Of a stretch of 64,000 nt of DNA, positions 27,215 through 35,694 are shown one piece after another; the first letter of the stretch is position 1, and each line of letters starts with the position of its first letter. This stretch comes from Clostridiales bacterium (GTDB lineage: Bacteria; Bacillota; Clostridia; Lachnospirales; Cellulosilyticaceae), in NCBI GenBank assembly GCA_019418225.1, contig DYCF01000003.1:92724-156723 (forward strand). Reading direction: 5' to 3'. The position numbers were made by a program, and so were the translations under genes. Below the pieces are notes generated by a model. That model made no database searches. It had not been told where the DNA came from and saw only the letters and a list, made by a program, of their open reading frames with translations.

Positions 27215-28423
27215 TTATTTTTTTACTTTTTGAATGTTTGCTGATTTAGAAACATTAAGAAGTATACCTAACGTCGCTAAAAGTACTGCTACTGCTGTAC
27301 CACCATAGCTTACAAGTGAAAGTTGCATCCCTGTTGTAGGAATTGTATTTGTATTAACTGCAATATTTATGATAACCTGTATAGCTACCATCGTTGATAT
27401 ACCCGCCGCTACCAACGAACCAAAGTAATCAGGCGACCGCATGGCCACAATGAGTCCCCTTATAATTAATATTGCATAGCCTAAAATCAATACTAATGCA
27501 CCAACAAGTCCTAATTCTTCACATATAACAGCAAAAATAATATCATTATAAGGTTCTGGCAAGAAGCTTTGCTTTTGTACTGAATTACCAAGCCCTTTAC
27601 CAAATAACCCCCCTGAACCTACTGCATATAAAGCCTGTATAGGCTGATATCCAGAATCACGAGGATCAATCCAAGGATCTAGCCAAACTTGAATACGCTC
27701 TAGTCTATAGGCAGGTAATACCTTTTTCAAAATAAAGTTTGATGGGTCTTGACCTTCTGGTGTAGACATAGCCAGTGAATAGGCTCCAAATACCGCACCA
27801 AATCCCAAAATCACCATAAATATGTATATCTTTACCTTTGGCATTGAAATAAAGCACATAATAAATCCAATACCGCCAATAACAATAGCTGAACTTAAGT
27901 TCTCAAGCATAACAATACCTGCTGGTATTAAAAATATAAGCCATGCACCAATTCGATATTTAAGCTGATTAAATTTCTTTCGATTTCTTACTATATAAGA
28001 GGCCAACATGACAATAACCGCCACTTTTGCTATTTCTGAAGGTTGGAACTGAATAGACCCTATGGCAATCCATCTTTTTGCACCATTAACCTCTTTTCCA
28101 ACAAACATTACAAGTATAGAAAGGCAAATACTTACTATATATAATCCCCAAGAAATAGCTTTCATAGAAAATAAATGATAATCAAATTTATAAGTAAGCC
28201 ATAACATCGCTATAATACCTACCGAACCGATTGCAAGTTGCTTAAGTGCTAAACTAGCTGGTGCCTTCCCATTATTAACACAATAATAGAAACTTGCACT
28301 ATAAACCATAACAACCCCAAAGGCAAAAATAAGTAAAATAACTGCCATCATAATATAATCAGGTGTACCTAATGTTTTCTTCTTTTTCTTCTGTACTTGG
28401 TTTGATGATTGTTCTACTGCCAT
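27215..28423 (-). CDS. ftsW: SEDS peptidoglycan glycosyltransferase FtsW/SpoVE
   Basis: Polymerises lipid II together with a class B penicillin-binding protein. The 402 residues have ten predicted membrane segments, with the SEDS motifs KEVNGAKRWIAIGSIQFQPSE, LEPYNDIIFAVICEELGLVG and GMQLSLVSYGGTA (periplasmic Asp and Ser/Tyr residues). By position after murD it corresponds to Bacillus spoVE, but only one SEDS gene with this position is visible so it probably serves division, and perhaps also sporulation. The N-terminus is basic (QKKKKKT). Confidence 0.92.
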   Translation of the reverse strand: MAVEQSSNQVQKKKKKTLGTPDYIMMAVILLIFAFGVVMVYSASFYYCVNNGKAPASLALKQLAIGSVGIIAMLWLTYKFDYHLFSMKAISWGLYIVSICLSILVMFVGKEVNGAKRWIAIGSIQFQPSEIAKVAVIVMLASYIVRNRKKFNQLKYRIGAWLIFLIPAGIVMLENLSSAIVIGGIGFIMCFISMPKVKIYIFMVILGFGAVFGAYSLAMSTPEGQDPSNFILKKVLPAYRLERIQVWLDPWIDPRDSGYQPIQALYAVGSGGLFGKGLGNSVQKQSFLPEPYNDIIFAVICEELGLVGALVLILGYAILIIRGLIVAMRSPDYFGSLVAAGISTMVAIQVIINIAVNTNTIPTTGMQLSLVSYGGTAVAVLLATLGILLNVSKSANIQKVKK

Positions 28424-28428
28424 TTATT

Positions 28429-29802
28429 TCACCCTTCCAAATTACGTACAATTTCCTTAAAGATTTCTCCTCTTTGTTCGTAGCTCTCAAACATATCCCA
28501 ACTTGCACAAGCTGGTGATAATAAAATACAATCTCCTTCATGACTTTCTACATAAGCATTTTTTATAGCTGCTTCAAAAGTATCAAAAGTTGCTACATTA
28601 TAATATCCTGCCTCGGCACATTCTTTTACGATCTGTGCTTTGGTTTCACCAATAATATAAACCTTTTCTACAAGGCCTTCAAATAAAGCAATCCAATCTT
28701 TAAAGCTAATTTGCTTATCCATTCCCCCTGCAATAAGACGAATAGGTTTCTTAAGGACACTAAGCCCTACAAGTCCTGCTCTTGCAGCATCTGTATTTGT
28801 TGCTTTTGAATCATTGAAGAAGTCCACACCACCTTTACTCATAACAAACTCTGTACGATGTTCTACCCCCTTAAAATTTACAAGGACATCACGAATGATA
28901 GACGTAGGTACACCAAATGCTGTTGTCATTGCAATAGCTGCTAAAGCATTTTCAATGTTATGTGTGCCTTTGATGATTAATTCTTCACTGCTACATACTG
29001 TAACTTCCTGCCCATTAATATTTTCTACAAGCATGTTATCTTTTAAGTAAGCACCACATGTCGGCACTTCATTTACAGAAAAAGCAATTTCTTTACATGG
29101 AAGAAGTTTCTTAGCTTCCTCATAATATTCATCTCTTGTATTTAAAATACAATACTCATCAGCTGTTTGATTTTTAAAGATGTTATATTTACACTGACAA
29201 TAGTTTTCCATTGTATGGTGTCTATTCAAATGGTCTGGTGTGATATTTAAAACACTACTTACTTTTGGATGGAAAGTTTCTGCTGTTTCAAGTTGGAAAC
29301 TGCTTACCTCTGCTACAACAATTCCTTCTGCTGGAATATGCTCTACTTCTTCACTAAAAGCACGCCCAATATTACCTACTACAAATGTTTGTGGATTATA
29401 GGCTTTCATAATTTCTCCAACAAGGGTTGTTGTCGTTGTTTTTCCATTAGTTCCTGTAATAGCTACAATAGGTGCCTTGCAGAATGTAGAAGCAAATTCA
29501 AACTCTCCAGTTACCTTTTTGCCTTCTGCATATGCCGCTTTAATAAGGTCAATCTCAAGTGAAATACCTGGACTTGTAATGAAAAGATCATAGTCTTTTA
29601 CATTAACATCTTCCCCTAAAATATAGTGAATACCTTCTGCTTTAAGTGCTTCAATCTGAGCTTTTGCTTTATCATCCCATTTTTCATATGGCTTTCCATC
29701 ATAAATATAAACGTCAGCCTTATGAGCATGTGCAAGCTTTGCAGCACCAATTCCACTACGTGCATTCCCTATAACTAATACTTTCTTCCCTTCCATACTC
29801 AT
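28429..29802 (-). CDS. murD: UDP-N-acetylmuramoylalanine-D-glutamate ligase MurD
   Basis: Adds D-glutamate to UDP-MurNAc-L-Ala in the cytoplasm. The 457 residues show an N-terminal Rossmann domain (KKVLVIGNARSGIGAAKLA), the ATP-binding ITGTNGKTTTTTLVGEIM, NITPDHLNRHHTMENYC and the C-terminal ligase motifs FFNDSKATNTDA and LLSPACASWDMFESYEQRG. Complete. The SD GGGAGG precedes the first of two in-frame ATG codons. It is 5 bases from ftsW. Confidence 0.97.
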   Translation of the reverse strand: MSMEGKKVLVIGNARSGIGAAKLAHAHKADVYIYDGKPYEKWDDKAKAQIEALKAEGIHYILGEDVNVKDYDLFITSPGISLEIDLIKAAYAEGKKVTGEFEFASTFCKAPIVAITGTNGKTTTTTLVGEIMKAYNPQTFVVGNIGRAFSEEVEHIPAEGIVVAEVSSFQLETAETFHPKVSSVLNITPDHLNRHHTMENYCQCKYNIFKNQTADEYCILNTRDEYYEEAKKLLPCKEIAFSVNEVPTCGAYLKDNMLVENINGQEVTVCSSEELIIKGTHNIENALAAIAMTTAFGVPTSIIRDVLVNFKGVEHRTEFVMSKGGVDFFNDSKATNTDAARAGLVGLSVLKKPIRLIAGGMDKQISFKDWIALFEGLVEKVYIIGETKAQIVKECAEAGYYNVATFDTFEAAIKNAYVESHEGDCILLSPACASWDMFESYEQRGEIFKEIVRNLEG

Positions 29803-29830
29803 GTTTTTCCTCCCTCGCTTTCTTGCGATT

Positions 29831-30784
29831 TTATCTTGCGATTAATCCAACTAGACACATAATAGCTGTTACAATGCTAAATACTGCAACAACTTTTGTC
29901 TCTGGCCAACCACCTAGTTCAAAATGATGATGAATAGGTGCCATTCTAAATAATCTTTTCTTTGTTTTCTTGAAATAAACTACTTGTAAAATAACAGATA
30001 CATTCTCAATCACATAAATAAGACCAACAATTAAAATGAATAGTGGCATTTTCATCACAAATGCTGTTGCAATAACAAAGCCACCAAGTGCCAGTGAACC
30101 TGTATCTCCCATAAAAACTTTTGCTGGATAAGTGTTAAAAAGTAAGAAGCCTAATAAACTTCCTACTGCTGCTCCTGCAATAGGAAAAGCCCCACTACCT
30201 ATACCTAAGGCAATTGCTGCGAAATATGTTGCCACTAGTACAGTTACACTAGATGCAAGCCCATCTAGCCCATCTGTTAAGTTAACAGCATTAACTACAG
30301 CTAATACTGCAAACACTAAAAATGGCCAGTATAAAATTCCCATATTCCATACTTTTCCGCCTGTAAATGGAATAATAATCTCTGTATTGAGCCCCAAATA
30401 TGTCTTTAATAAATAGGCAAAAGCAACTGTTACAATGAGTTGACCTACAATCTTTTGCATTGGTGTCAGTCCTAATGAACGTTTCTTAACAACTTTAATA
30501 TAATCATCTAGGAACCCAATAATTCCAAAGCCTACTGTTACAAGTAAAATAAGCTGAACTTCTCTGTTTCCCTTCATAAAGAATAAACTTGTAATGATCA
30601 TACTTGCTAAAATAATAACACCACCCATTGTTGGTGTTCCTGCTTTTTTTAAATGACTATTTGGTCCATCTGATCTTACATTTTGTCCAAACTTTAATCT
30701 ATGGAGCATTGGAATCACAAACGGACTAAGTAATATACTTAAAAAGAATGCAATTAAAACTGCATAAAGTGCTTTATTTTCCAT
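29831..30784 (-). CDS. mraY: Phospho-N-acetylmuramoyl-pentapeptide transferase MraY
   Basis: Integral membrane enzyme that makes lipid I from UDP-MurNAc-pentapeptide and undecaprenyl phosphate. The 317 residues contain ten membrane segments and the catalytic motifs GFLDDYIKVVKKRSLGLTP, NAVNLTDGLDGLA, FMGDTGSLALG and APIHHHFEL. Starts 11 bases inside the end of murF, so the two are translationally coupled. Confidence 0.97.
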   Translation of the reverse strand: MENKALYAVLIAFFLSILLSPFVIPMLHRLKFGQNVRSDGPNSHLKKAGTPTMGGVIILASMIITSLFFMKGNREVQLILLVTVGFGIIGFLDDYIKVVKKRSLGLTPMQKIVGQLIVTVAFAYLLKTYLGLNTEIIIPFTGGKVWNMGILYWPFLVFAVLAVVNAVNLTDGLDGLASSVTVLVATYFAAIALGIGSGAFPIAGAAVGSLLGFLLFNTYPAKVFMGDTGSLALGGFVIATAFVMKMPLFILIVGLIYVIENVSVILQVVYFKKTKKRLFRMAPIHHHFELGGWPETKVVAVFSIVTAIMCLVGLIAR

Positions 30785-32162
30785 CTGATTTCACCTTTCC
30801 TAATCCTTCTAGCATTTCTTCGAAATGCATACCTCTAGAAGCTTTGAATAATATGGTGTCCTCAGCTTGTAAAAACTGATCCTTGTTTTGCATCCAAGCT
30901 TCTTTTGTTTCATAGTAGATAACTGTGATATTACCTACTTTTTTAGCACCTTCATAAATATGTCGTGCTAGTGGTCCTACTGCACATAAAAGATCAATGC
31001 CTAACTGAGCTGCCGCTTCTCCTACACTTTCATGAAGTACCTGTGCAAATTCCCCTTGTTCTAACATATCTCCTAAAACAGCTACTTTTCTGCCTTTACT
31101 ATCAAAGTCCTTTAAAACCTTTAAAGCTGCTTTCATAGACTCTGGACTTGCATTATAAGTATCGTCAATTAAAGTCATGTTATTCATGCCTTTTGTAATA
31201 TGCATTCGCATTTTTGTTGGTGCATAAGTCTGAAGACCACGTTTAATCTCTTCTTCTGTAAGACCACAATTTTCTGCCACTGCAATGCCTGCAAGTACAT
31301 TGTAAATCATATGTTCACCAAGGGCCTTAATTTCAATTTCATAACTAGCAGAAGGTGTAGTAATATGTGCTCTTGTATACTCTCCTTCGCTCACAATATG
31401 TTCTGCTTTATAAGGTTTATCCGCTGTAAAGCCATAGAAAACAACGTCTACCTTTTGAGGAGAGAGCTTACCTAATAAATCATTATCACCACAAACAATC
31501 AATTTACCATCTTCAGTCATACCATCTAATATTTCAAGTTTAGCCTTTAAAATGCCTTCACGACTTCCTAAATTTTCAATATGAGAAGTCCCAATGTTTG
31601 TAATAACACCCATTGTTGGAGATGCTGCATAGCTTAGATTATGAATTTCACCAAAATGATTCATTCCCATTTCTATAACTGCAACTTCATGTTCAGCTCT
31701 TAATTTAAAAAGTGTCAATGGCACACCAATTTCATTGTTATAATTTCCTTCTGTTTTGTGTACCTTATAATGTCCACTTAAAATAGCAGCTATAATTTCT
31801 TTTGTGCTTGTTTTTCCCACACTTCCAGTAATCCCAATCACAGGAATATTAAACTTTTTACGATAAAAATGTCCGAGGTCTAAAAGTGCTTTACCTGTAT
31901 CCTGAACTAAAATTGTACAAAGACGAGGGTCTACCACTTCTTCATTCATTGTAAGTGTTGCAATACTTCCTTTATCATAAACATCTTTAATAAAAACATG
32001 CCCATCAAAGTTTTCCCCCTTAAGAGGTACAAATAAACTAGCTTTTGTAATCGCTCTAGAGTCTGTTACAATATCATTTATTTGTTTTTCCCCTTTTAGT
32101 GTGTCTGGATTTAAGCACTTTCCATTAACTGCTTGTAAAATATCTTCTAAACAGAGTTTCAT
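30774..32162 (-). CDS. murF: UDP-MurNAc-tripeptide D-alanyl-D-alanine ligase MurF
   Basis: Adds D-Ala-D-Ala to complete the cytoplasmic pentapeptide precursor. The 462 residues have an N-terminal MurE/F domain (DSRAITKASLFVPLKG), the ATP-binding loop ITGSVGKTSTKEIIAAIL, EMGMNHFGEI and C-terminal LIDDTYNASPESM and KASRGMHFEEM. Its ATG shares one base with the murE stop. Complete and typical in length. Confidence 0.97.
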   Translation of the reverse strand: MKLCLEDILQAVNGKCLNPDTLKGEKQINDIVTDSRAITKASLFVPLKGENFDGHVFIKDVYDKGSIATLTMNEEVVDPRLCTILVQDTGKALLDLGHFYRKKFNIPVIGITGSVGKTSTKEIIAAILSGHYKVHKTEGNYNNEIGVPLTLFKLRAEHEVAVIEMGMNHFGEIHNLSYAASPTMGVITNIGTSHIENLGSREGILKAKLEILDGMTEDGKLIVCGDNDLLGKLSPQKVDVVFYGFTADKPYKAEHIVSEGEYTRAHITTPSASYEIEIKALGEHMIYNVLAGIAVAENCGLTEEEIKRGLQTYAPTKMRMHITKGMNNMTLIDDTYNASPESMKAALKVLKDFDSKGRKVAVLGDMLEQGEFAQVLHESVGEAAAQLGIDLLCAVGPLARHIYEGAKKVGNITVIYYETKEAWMQNKDQFLQAEDTILFKASRGMHFEEMLEGLGKVKSDGK

Positions 32163-33613
32163 TAAACTTCCCCCTGTAAATAAGCCGCTACTATTTCTGA
32201 ATCATCAAAGTGAATAATACGGTCTTTTAAGATTTGATAATTTTCATGCCCTTTACCTGCAATTAAAATGACATCATCTTTTTGCGCCTTCTTTAATGCA
32301 GTTAAAATAGCTTCTTTACGATCTTCAATTTTTACGTAAGGTACGCCATGATCTTTAACACCAGCTTCTACTTCATCTAAAATTAGAAGTGGATTTTCAG
32401 TTCTTGGATTATCTGATGTAATAAGCACCTCATCTGAGTACTTCGCTGCAATACTTCCCATAATCGGACGTTTTGTCTTATCTCTGTCGCCACCGCAACC
32501 AAATACAGTAATAACTCTGCCTTTTACAAATTCTTTGATTGTTTCAAGTACATTTTCAAGTCCATCTGGTGTATGGGCATAATCAACAAGTACGCTGTAA
32601 CCGTGTGTTGATTTAAAAGCTTGCACACGACCTGGTACACCTTTTACCGTTTTTAATGTTTTAATAATATGTGCCATTGGAATATTTAAGTTTGCTGCTG
32701 CCGCAATAATAGCAAGTGTATTATATACTGTAAATTTACCTGGAATAGGTACTTCAACTTGGAATGTCCCTTGTGGGCATGTTAAAGTATATTCAACACC
32801 CGCTGCATGTATGTGGATATTTGTTGCATGATAGTCTGCTTCATGCTCAATACCATAAGTTAAGAGCTTACAAGTCGCACCTTCACAAATAAGATCTACA
32901 TAATCCGCATCTTTGTTGATAATACCAACTTTACATTTTTTAAATAACTTTGCTTTTGCTTTTGCATAGTTTTCCATTGTGTGATGAAAATCTAAGTGAT
33001 CTTGTGTTAGATTAGTAAAAATACCAATTTCAAAATTTGAACCATCTACACGGTTTAATTCTAGTGCATGAGATGAAACTTCCATTAAGGCACAGTCTAC
33101 ATCACTTTCCACCATTTTTTGGAATAATGCTTGTAAATCTACTGACTCAGGTGTTGTACGCTCTGCTTTAAGAATGCAATCCCCAATACGGTTTTCAATC
33201 GTTCCAATAATACCAATTTTTTTATTGTATGCTTCTAGTATTTGACCAAGTAGGAATGTAATACTTGTTTTTCCGTTTGTTCCTGTTACACCGACAAGTT
33301 CAAACTTCTCTGAAGGATTGTGATATGCATTATTCGCAATTTGCGCCATAGCGCTTCTTGTATTTACTGTTTTAAGGATTGTAATTCCTTCTACATGAGG
33401 GACAACATCCTTTTGTACAAGTATTGCTTTTGCGCCATTCTCAATGGCTGTGTCAATAAATGCATGCCCATCTGTTTTAAATCCTTCTATTGCAATAAAC
33501 AATCCACTCTTTGTTTTGATGCGTGAGTCATAAATAATATGGTCAATTTCTTGTTCCATGTTACCTTGTACGCATTCAAAGCTGATTCCATTCATTAGCT
33601 CTTTTAGTTTCAT
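32162..33613 (-). CDS. murE: UDP-MurNAc-tripeptide synthetase MurE
   Basis: Adds the third residue to UDP-MurNAc-L-Ala-D-Glu. The 483 residues show VTGTNGKTSITFLLGQIL, TTPESVDLQALFQ, EVSSHALELNRVDG and the substrate-specificity motif TSDNPRTENP. The DNPR sequence is the motif of enzymes that add meso-diaminopimelate, so the wall should be of the DAP type. Preceded by an extended -10 promoter. Confidence 0.97.
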   Translation of the reverse strand: MKLKELMNGISFECVQGNMEQEIDHIIYDSRIKTKSGLFIAIEGFKTDGHAFIDTAIENGAKAILVQKDVVPHVEGITILKTVNTRSAMAQIANNAYHNPSEKFELVGVTGTNGKTSITFLLGQILEAYNKKIGIIGTIENRIGDCILKAERTTPESVDLQALFQKMVESDVDCALMEVSSHALELNRVDGSNFEIGIFTNLTQDHLDFHHTMENYAKAKAKLFKKCKVGIINKDADYVDLICEGATCKLLTYGIEHEADYHATNIHIHAAGVEYTLTCPQGTFQVEVPIPGKFTVYNTLAIIAAAANLNIPMAHIIKTLKTVKGVPGRVQAFKSTHGYSVLVDYAHTPDGLENVLETIKEFVKGRVITVFGCGGDRDKTKRPIMGSIAAKYSDEVLITSDNPRTENPLLILDEVEAGVKDHGVPYVKIEDRKEAILTALKKAQKDDVILIAGKGHENYQILKDRIIHFDDSEIVAAYLQGEV

Positions 33614-33643
33614 GTTAAGCCTCCTTATTTAAATATCTTAGTT

Positions 33644-33652
33644 ATTATAGCA
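33644..33652 (-). promoter_or_regulatory. Extended -10 promoter upstream of murE
   Basis: Minus-strand TGCTATAAT is a perfect extended -10. No good -35 is seen. Predicted start near 33637, with AGGAGG before the murE ATG at 33613. It would allow murE-murF-mraY-murD-ftsW-murA-divIB-ftsZ to be made without transcribing spoVD. Confidence 0.55.
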
Positions 33653-33678
33653 CGACTTGACGTGATAAAAAAGTCATC

Positions 33679-35628
33679 TTAATGGGTATAAAGGATAATT
33701 TTACTTGTTTTATTCATTGTTTCTCCTTCAAGTGGAAATTGTGCCCCAACTTCTTCTCCTTCACCATTTACATCAATAGTTATACTCTGCTCCTTTGCAA
33801 GTTCCTTTGCATCTTTTAATGTAAGCCCTACAAAGTTAGGTGCTGTTATTGTTTGTACTTCTTCTAGCTGACTTTCTGTTTCATTATAAACAGGTTCAAT
33901 ACCTATGTATGGTAGTGCGTTAGAAAGTATTTCATTCATAACAGGTCCTGCGATTACACCGCCATAGTAAGTACCTTGTGGCTCATCAATAATAACAAGT
34001 GCTAAGATTTGTGGGTCCTCTGCAGGTGCAAATGCTAAAAATGATGCTGTATACTTGCCGGAACCACGAGGTAATTTTTGAGAAGTTGCGGTCTTCCCAC
34101 CTATACGATAACCTGGAATATACGCCTTCTTACCGCCGCCTTCAGAAACAACAGTTTCTAGTATCTTCTTCATTCTTTCACTAGTTTCAGTAGAAATAAT
34201 TTGTTCACCTTTTCCATAATCAAAAGTTTCTATCACTTCTCCTGCATCATTAATTATTTCTTTTCCCACATGAGGTGTAATAGTATACCCCCCATTAATA
34301 GCTGCCGAAGCACCTCTTAAAAGTTGCATAGGTGTGATTTGAAAAGATTGACCGAAAGACATTGTGGCAAGTTCTACCGGCCCAATATTACTCTTACTAT
34401 GTAAAATACCTATAGCTTCACCAGGCAAGTCAATATTGGTCTTAGATTTGAATCCAAACTTTATCATATAGTCATAAAATTTACTTGCCCCAATACGTTC
34501 TGCTACTTCCATAAAAACTGGATTGCAAGAATTTTGAACACCTTGTACAAAAGTTTCATCACCATGTGAACGCGGACTACGCCAACATTTAATCGTACGT
34601 CCTGCCACCACCTTGCTACCTGTACAAACGAATTTACTATTTTCATCAACTACATTTTCTTCAAGTCCCATCGTCGCTGTAAAAATTTTAAAGGTTGAAC
34701 CTGGTTCATATGTATCATTAATCGTAAAGTTACGCCACATCTGATTAAGATATTCTTGTTGTTCCTTCTGTGTATACATACTCCAATTATTTTTAAGCTC
34801 TTCATTATTAATTGTAAAAGGATCATTTAAGTCAAAATCTGGTTTTACAGCTAAAGCATATATTTCACCATTTTGTGGATTCATCATAATAATCGCACCA
34901 CGTTTGGCATTCTTCATGGCCACTACACGTTCCAAAGCTTGTTCGGCATATTCCTGTAGTGTAATATCCAGCGTTGTCACAAGATGCTCCCCATTCTTAG
35001 GATCAATCCTAACCTCTGCTTCATCTTCTCTCCTTTCACCACTACCGTTTGTCTCCATTAATATTTTTCCTGGTGTTCCTTTTAAATAGCTATCATATTT
35101 TACCTCTAGACCTATAATCCCCTGATTATCCTTTCCAACAAAACCAAGGGTTTGAGATGCTAATGTATTATAGGGATAATACCTCTTAGAGTCTTCATCA
35201 ACCTTAACTCCTGGCAAATTAAGTTCTCTTATTTCATCTGCTATTTTCTTGTCTACCTTCGTTGCTATTCTTTCAAATGCTACTTTCTTTGTTACCTTCT
35301 TGTAAACTTTATCATAGTCCATCTCTAAACGTTCAGATAAAGCTTTTGCCACCATCTCTGGGTCTTCAATTTGGGCATGTACCACACCAATGGTAGCAAC
35401 AGAAGCACTCTTTGCAAGCACCTCCAAATTTCTATCATAAATAATCCCTCTAGTAGGTGCAATGGTACGGTCTCTTGTTTGCTGTTCTGAAGCTTTATCA
35501 TCCAACATTTTACCCTCTGCTATTTGCACATACCCTAAGCGAATAGACATGCCCACAAAACCTAACGCAAAGCAGCCCATTACAATAAGAATTCTTTTTT
35601 TCAGTAAAACTGAGATGCCTTTATACAT
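33679..35628 (-). CDS. spoVD: Class B penicillin-binding protein SpoVD (sporulation transpeptidase)
   Basis: Crosslinks the spore cortex in Bacillus and Clostridioides. The 649 residues have an N-terminal membrane anchor (residues 13-30), a dimerisation domain, a transpeptidase domain with STFK (Ser311) and SCN (367-369), and one C-terminal PASTA domain. Length and single PASTA match Bacillus SpoVD (646). The third active-site motif reads KTATS (residues 512-516) instead of the usual KTG. The ribosome-binding site AAAGGAGGGG is in the 3' arm of a strong hairpin. Confidence 0.92.
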   Translation of the reverse strand: MYKGISVLLKKRILIVMGCFALGFVGMSIRLGYVQIAEGKMLDDKASEQQTRDRTIAPTRGIIYDRNLEVLAKSASVATIGVVHAQIEDPEMVAKALSERLEMDYDKVYKKVTKKVAFERIATKVDKKIADEIRELNLPGVKVDEDSKRYYPYNTLASQTLGFVGKDNQGIIGLEVKYDSYLKGTPGKILMETNGSGERREDEAEVRIDPKNGEHLVTTLDITLQEYAEQALERVVAMKNAKRGAIIMMNPQNGEIYALAVKPDFDLNDPFTINNEELKNNWSMYTQKEQQEYLNQMWRNFTINDTYEPGSTFKIFTATMGLEENVVDENSKFVCTGSKVVAGRTIKCWRSPRSHGDETFVQGVQNSCNPVFMEVAERIGASKFYDYMIKFGFKSKTNIDLPGEAIGILHSKSNIGPVELATMSFGQSFQITPMQLLRGASAAINGGYTITPHVGKEIINDAGEVIETFDYGKGEQIISTETSERMKKILETVVSEGGGKKAYIPGYRIGGKTATSQKLPRGSGKYTASFLAFAPAEDPQILALVIIDEPQGTYYGGVIAGPVMNEILSNALPYIGIEPVYNETESQLEEVQTITAPNFVGLTLKDAKELAKEQSITIDVNGEGEEVGAQFPLEGETMNKTSKIILYTH

Positions 35629-35634
35629 ACAAAA

Positions 35635-35684
35635 ACCCCTCCTTTAAAAGTTGTCTTACCTAAAGTTTATTTTAAAGGAGGGGT
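35635..35684 (-). promoter_or_regulatory. Hairpin sequestering the spoVD ribosome-binding site, terminator-like
   Basis: Perfect 15-bp stem: arms 35635-35649 and 35670-35684 with a 20-base loop, four consecutive G-C pairs near the base. On the minus strand the 3' arm is TTTTAAAGGAGGGG, which contains the only spoVD SD, and TTTTTG follows. So the same element can stop transcription after pbpB and, if read through, block spoVD translation. The start codon is 7 bases after the SD. Confidence 0.75.
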
Positions 35685-35694
35685 CATTATGACA

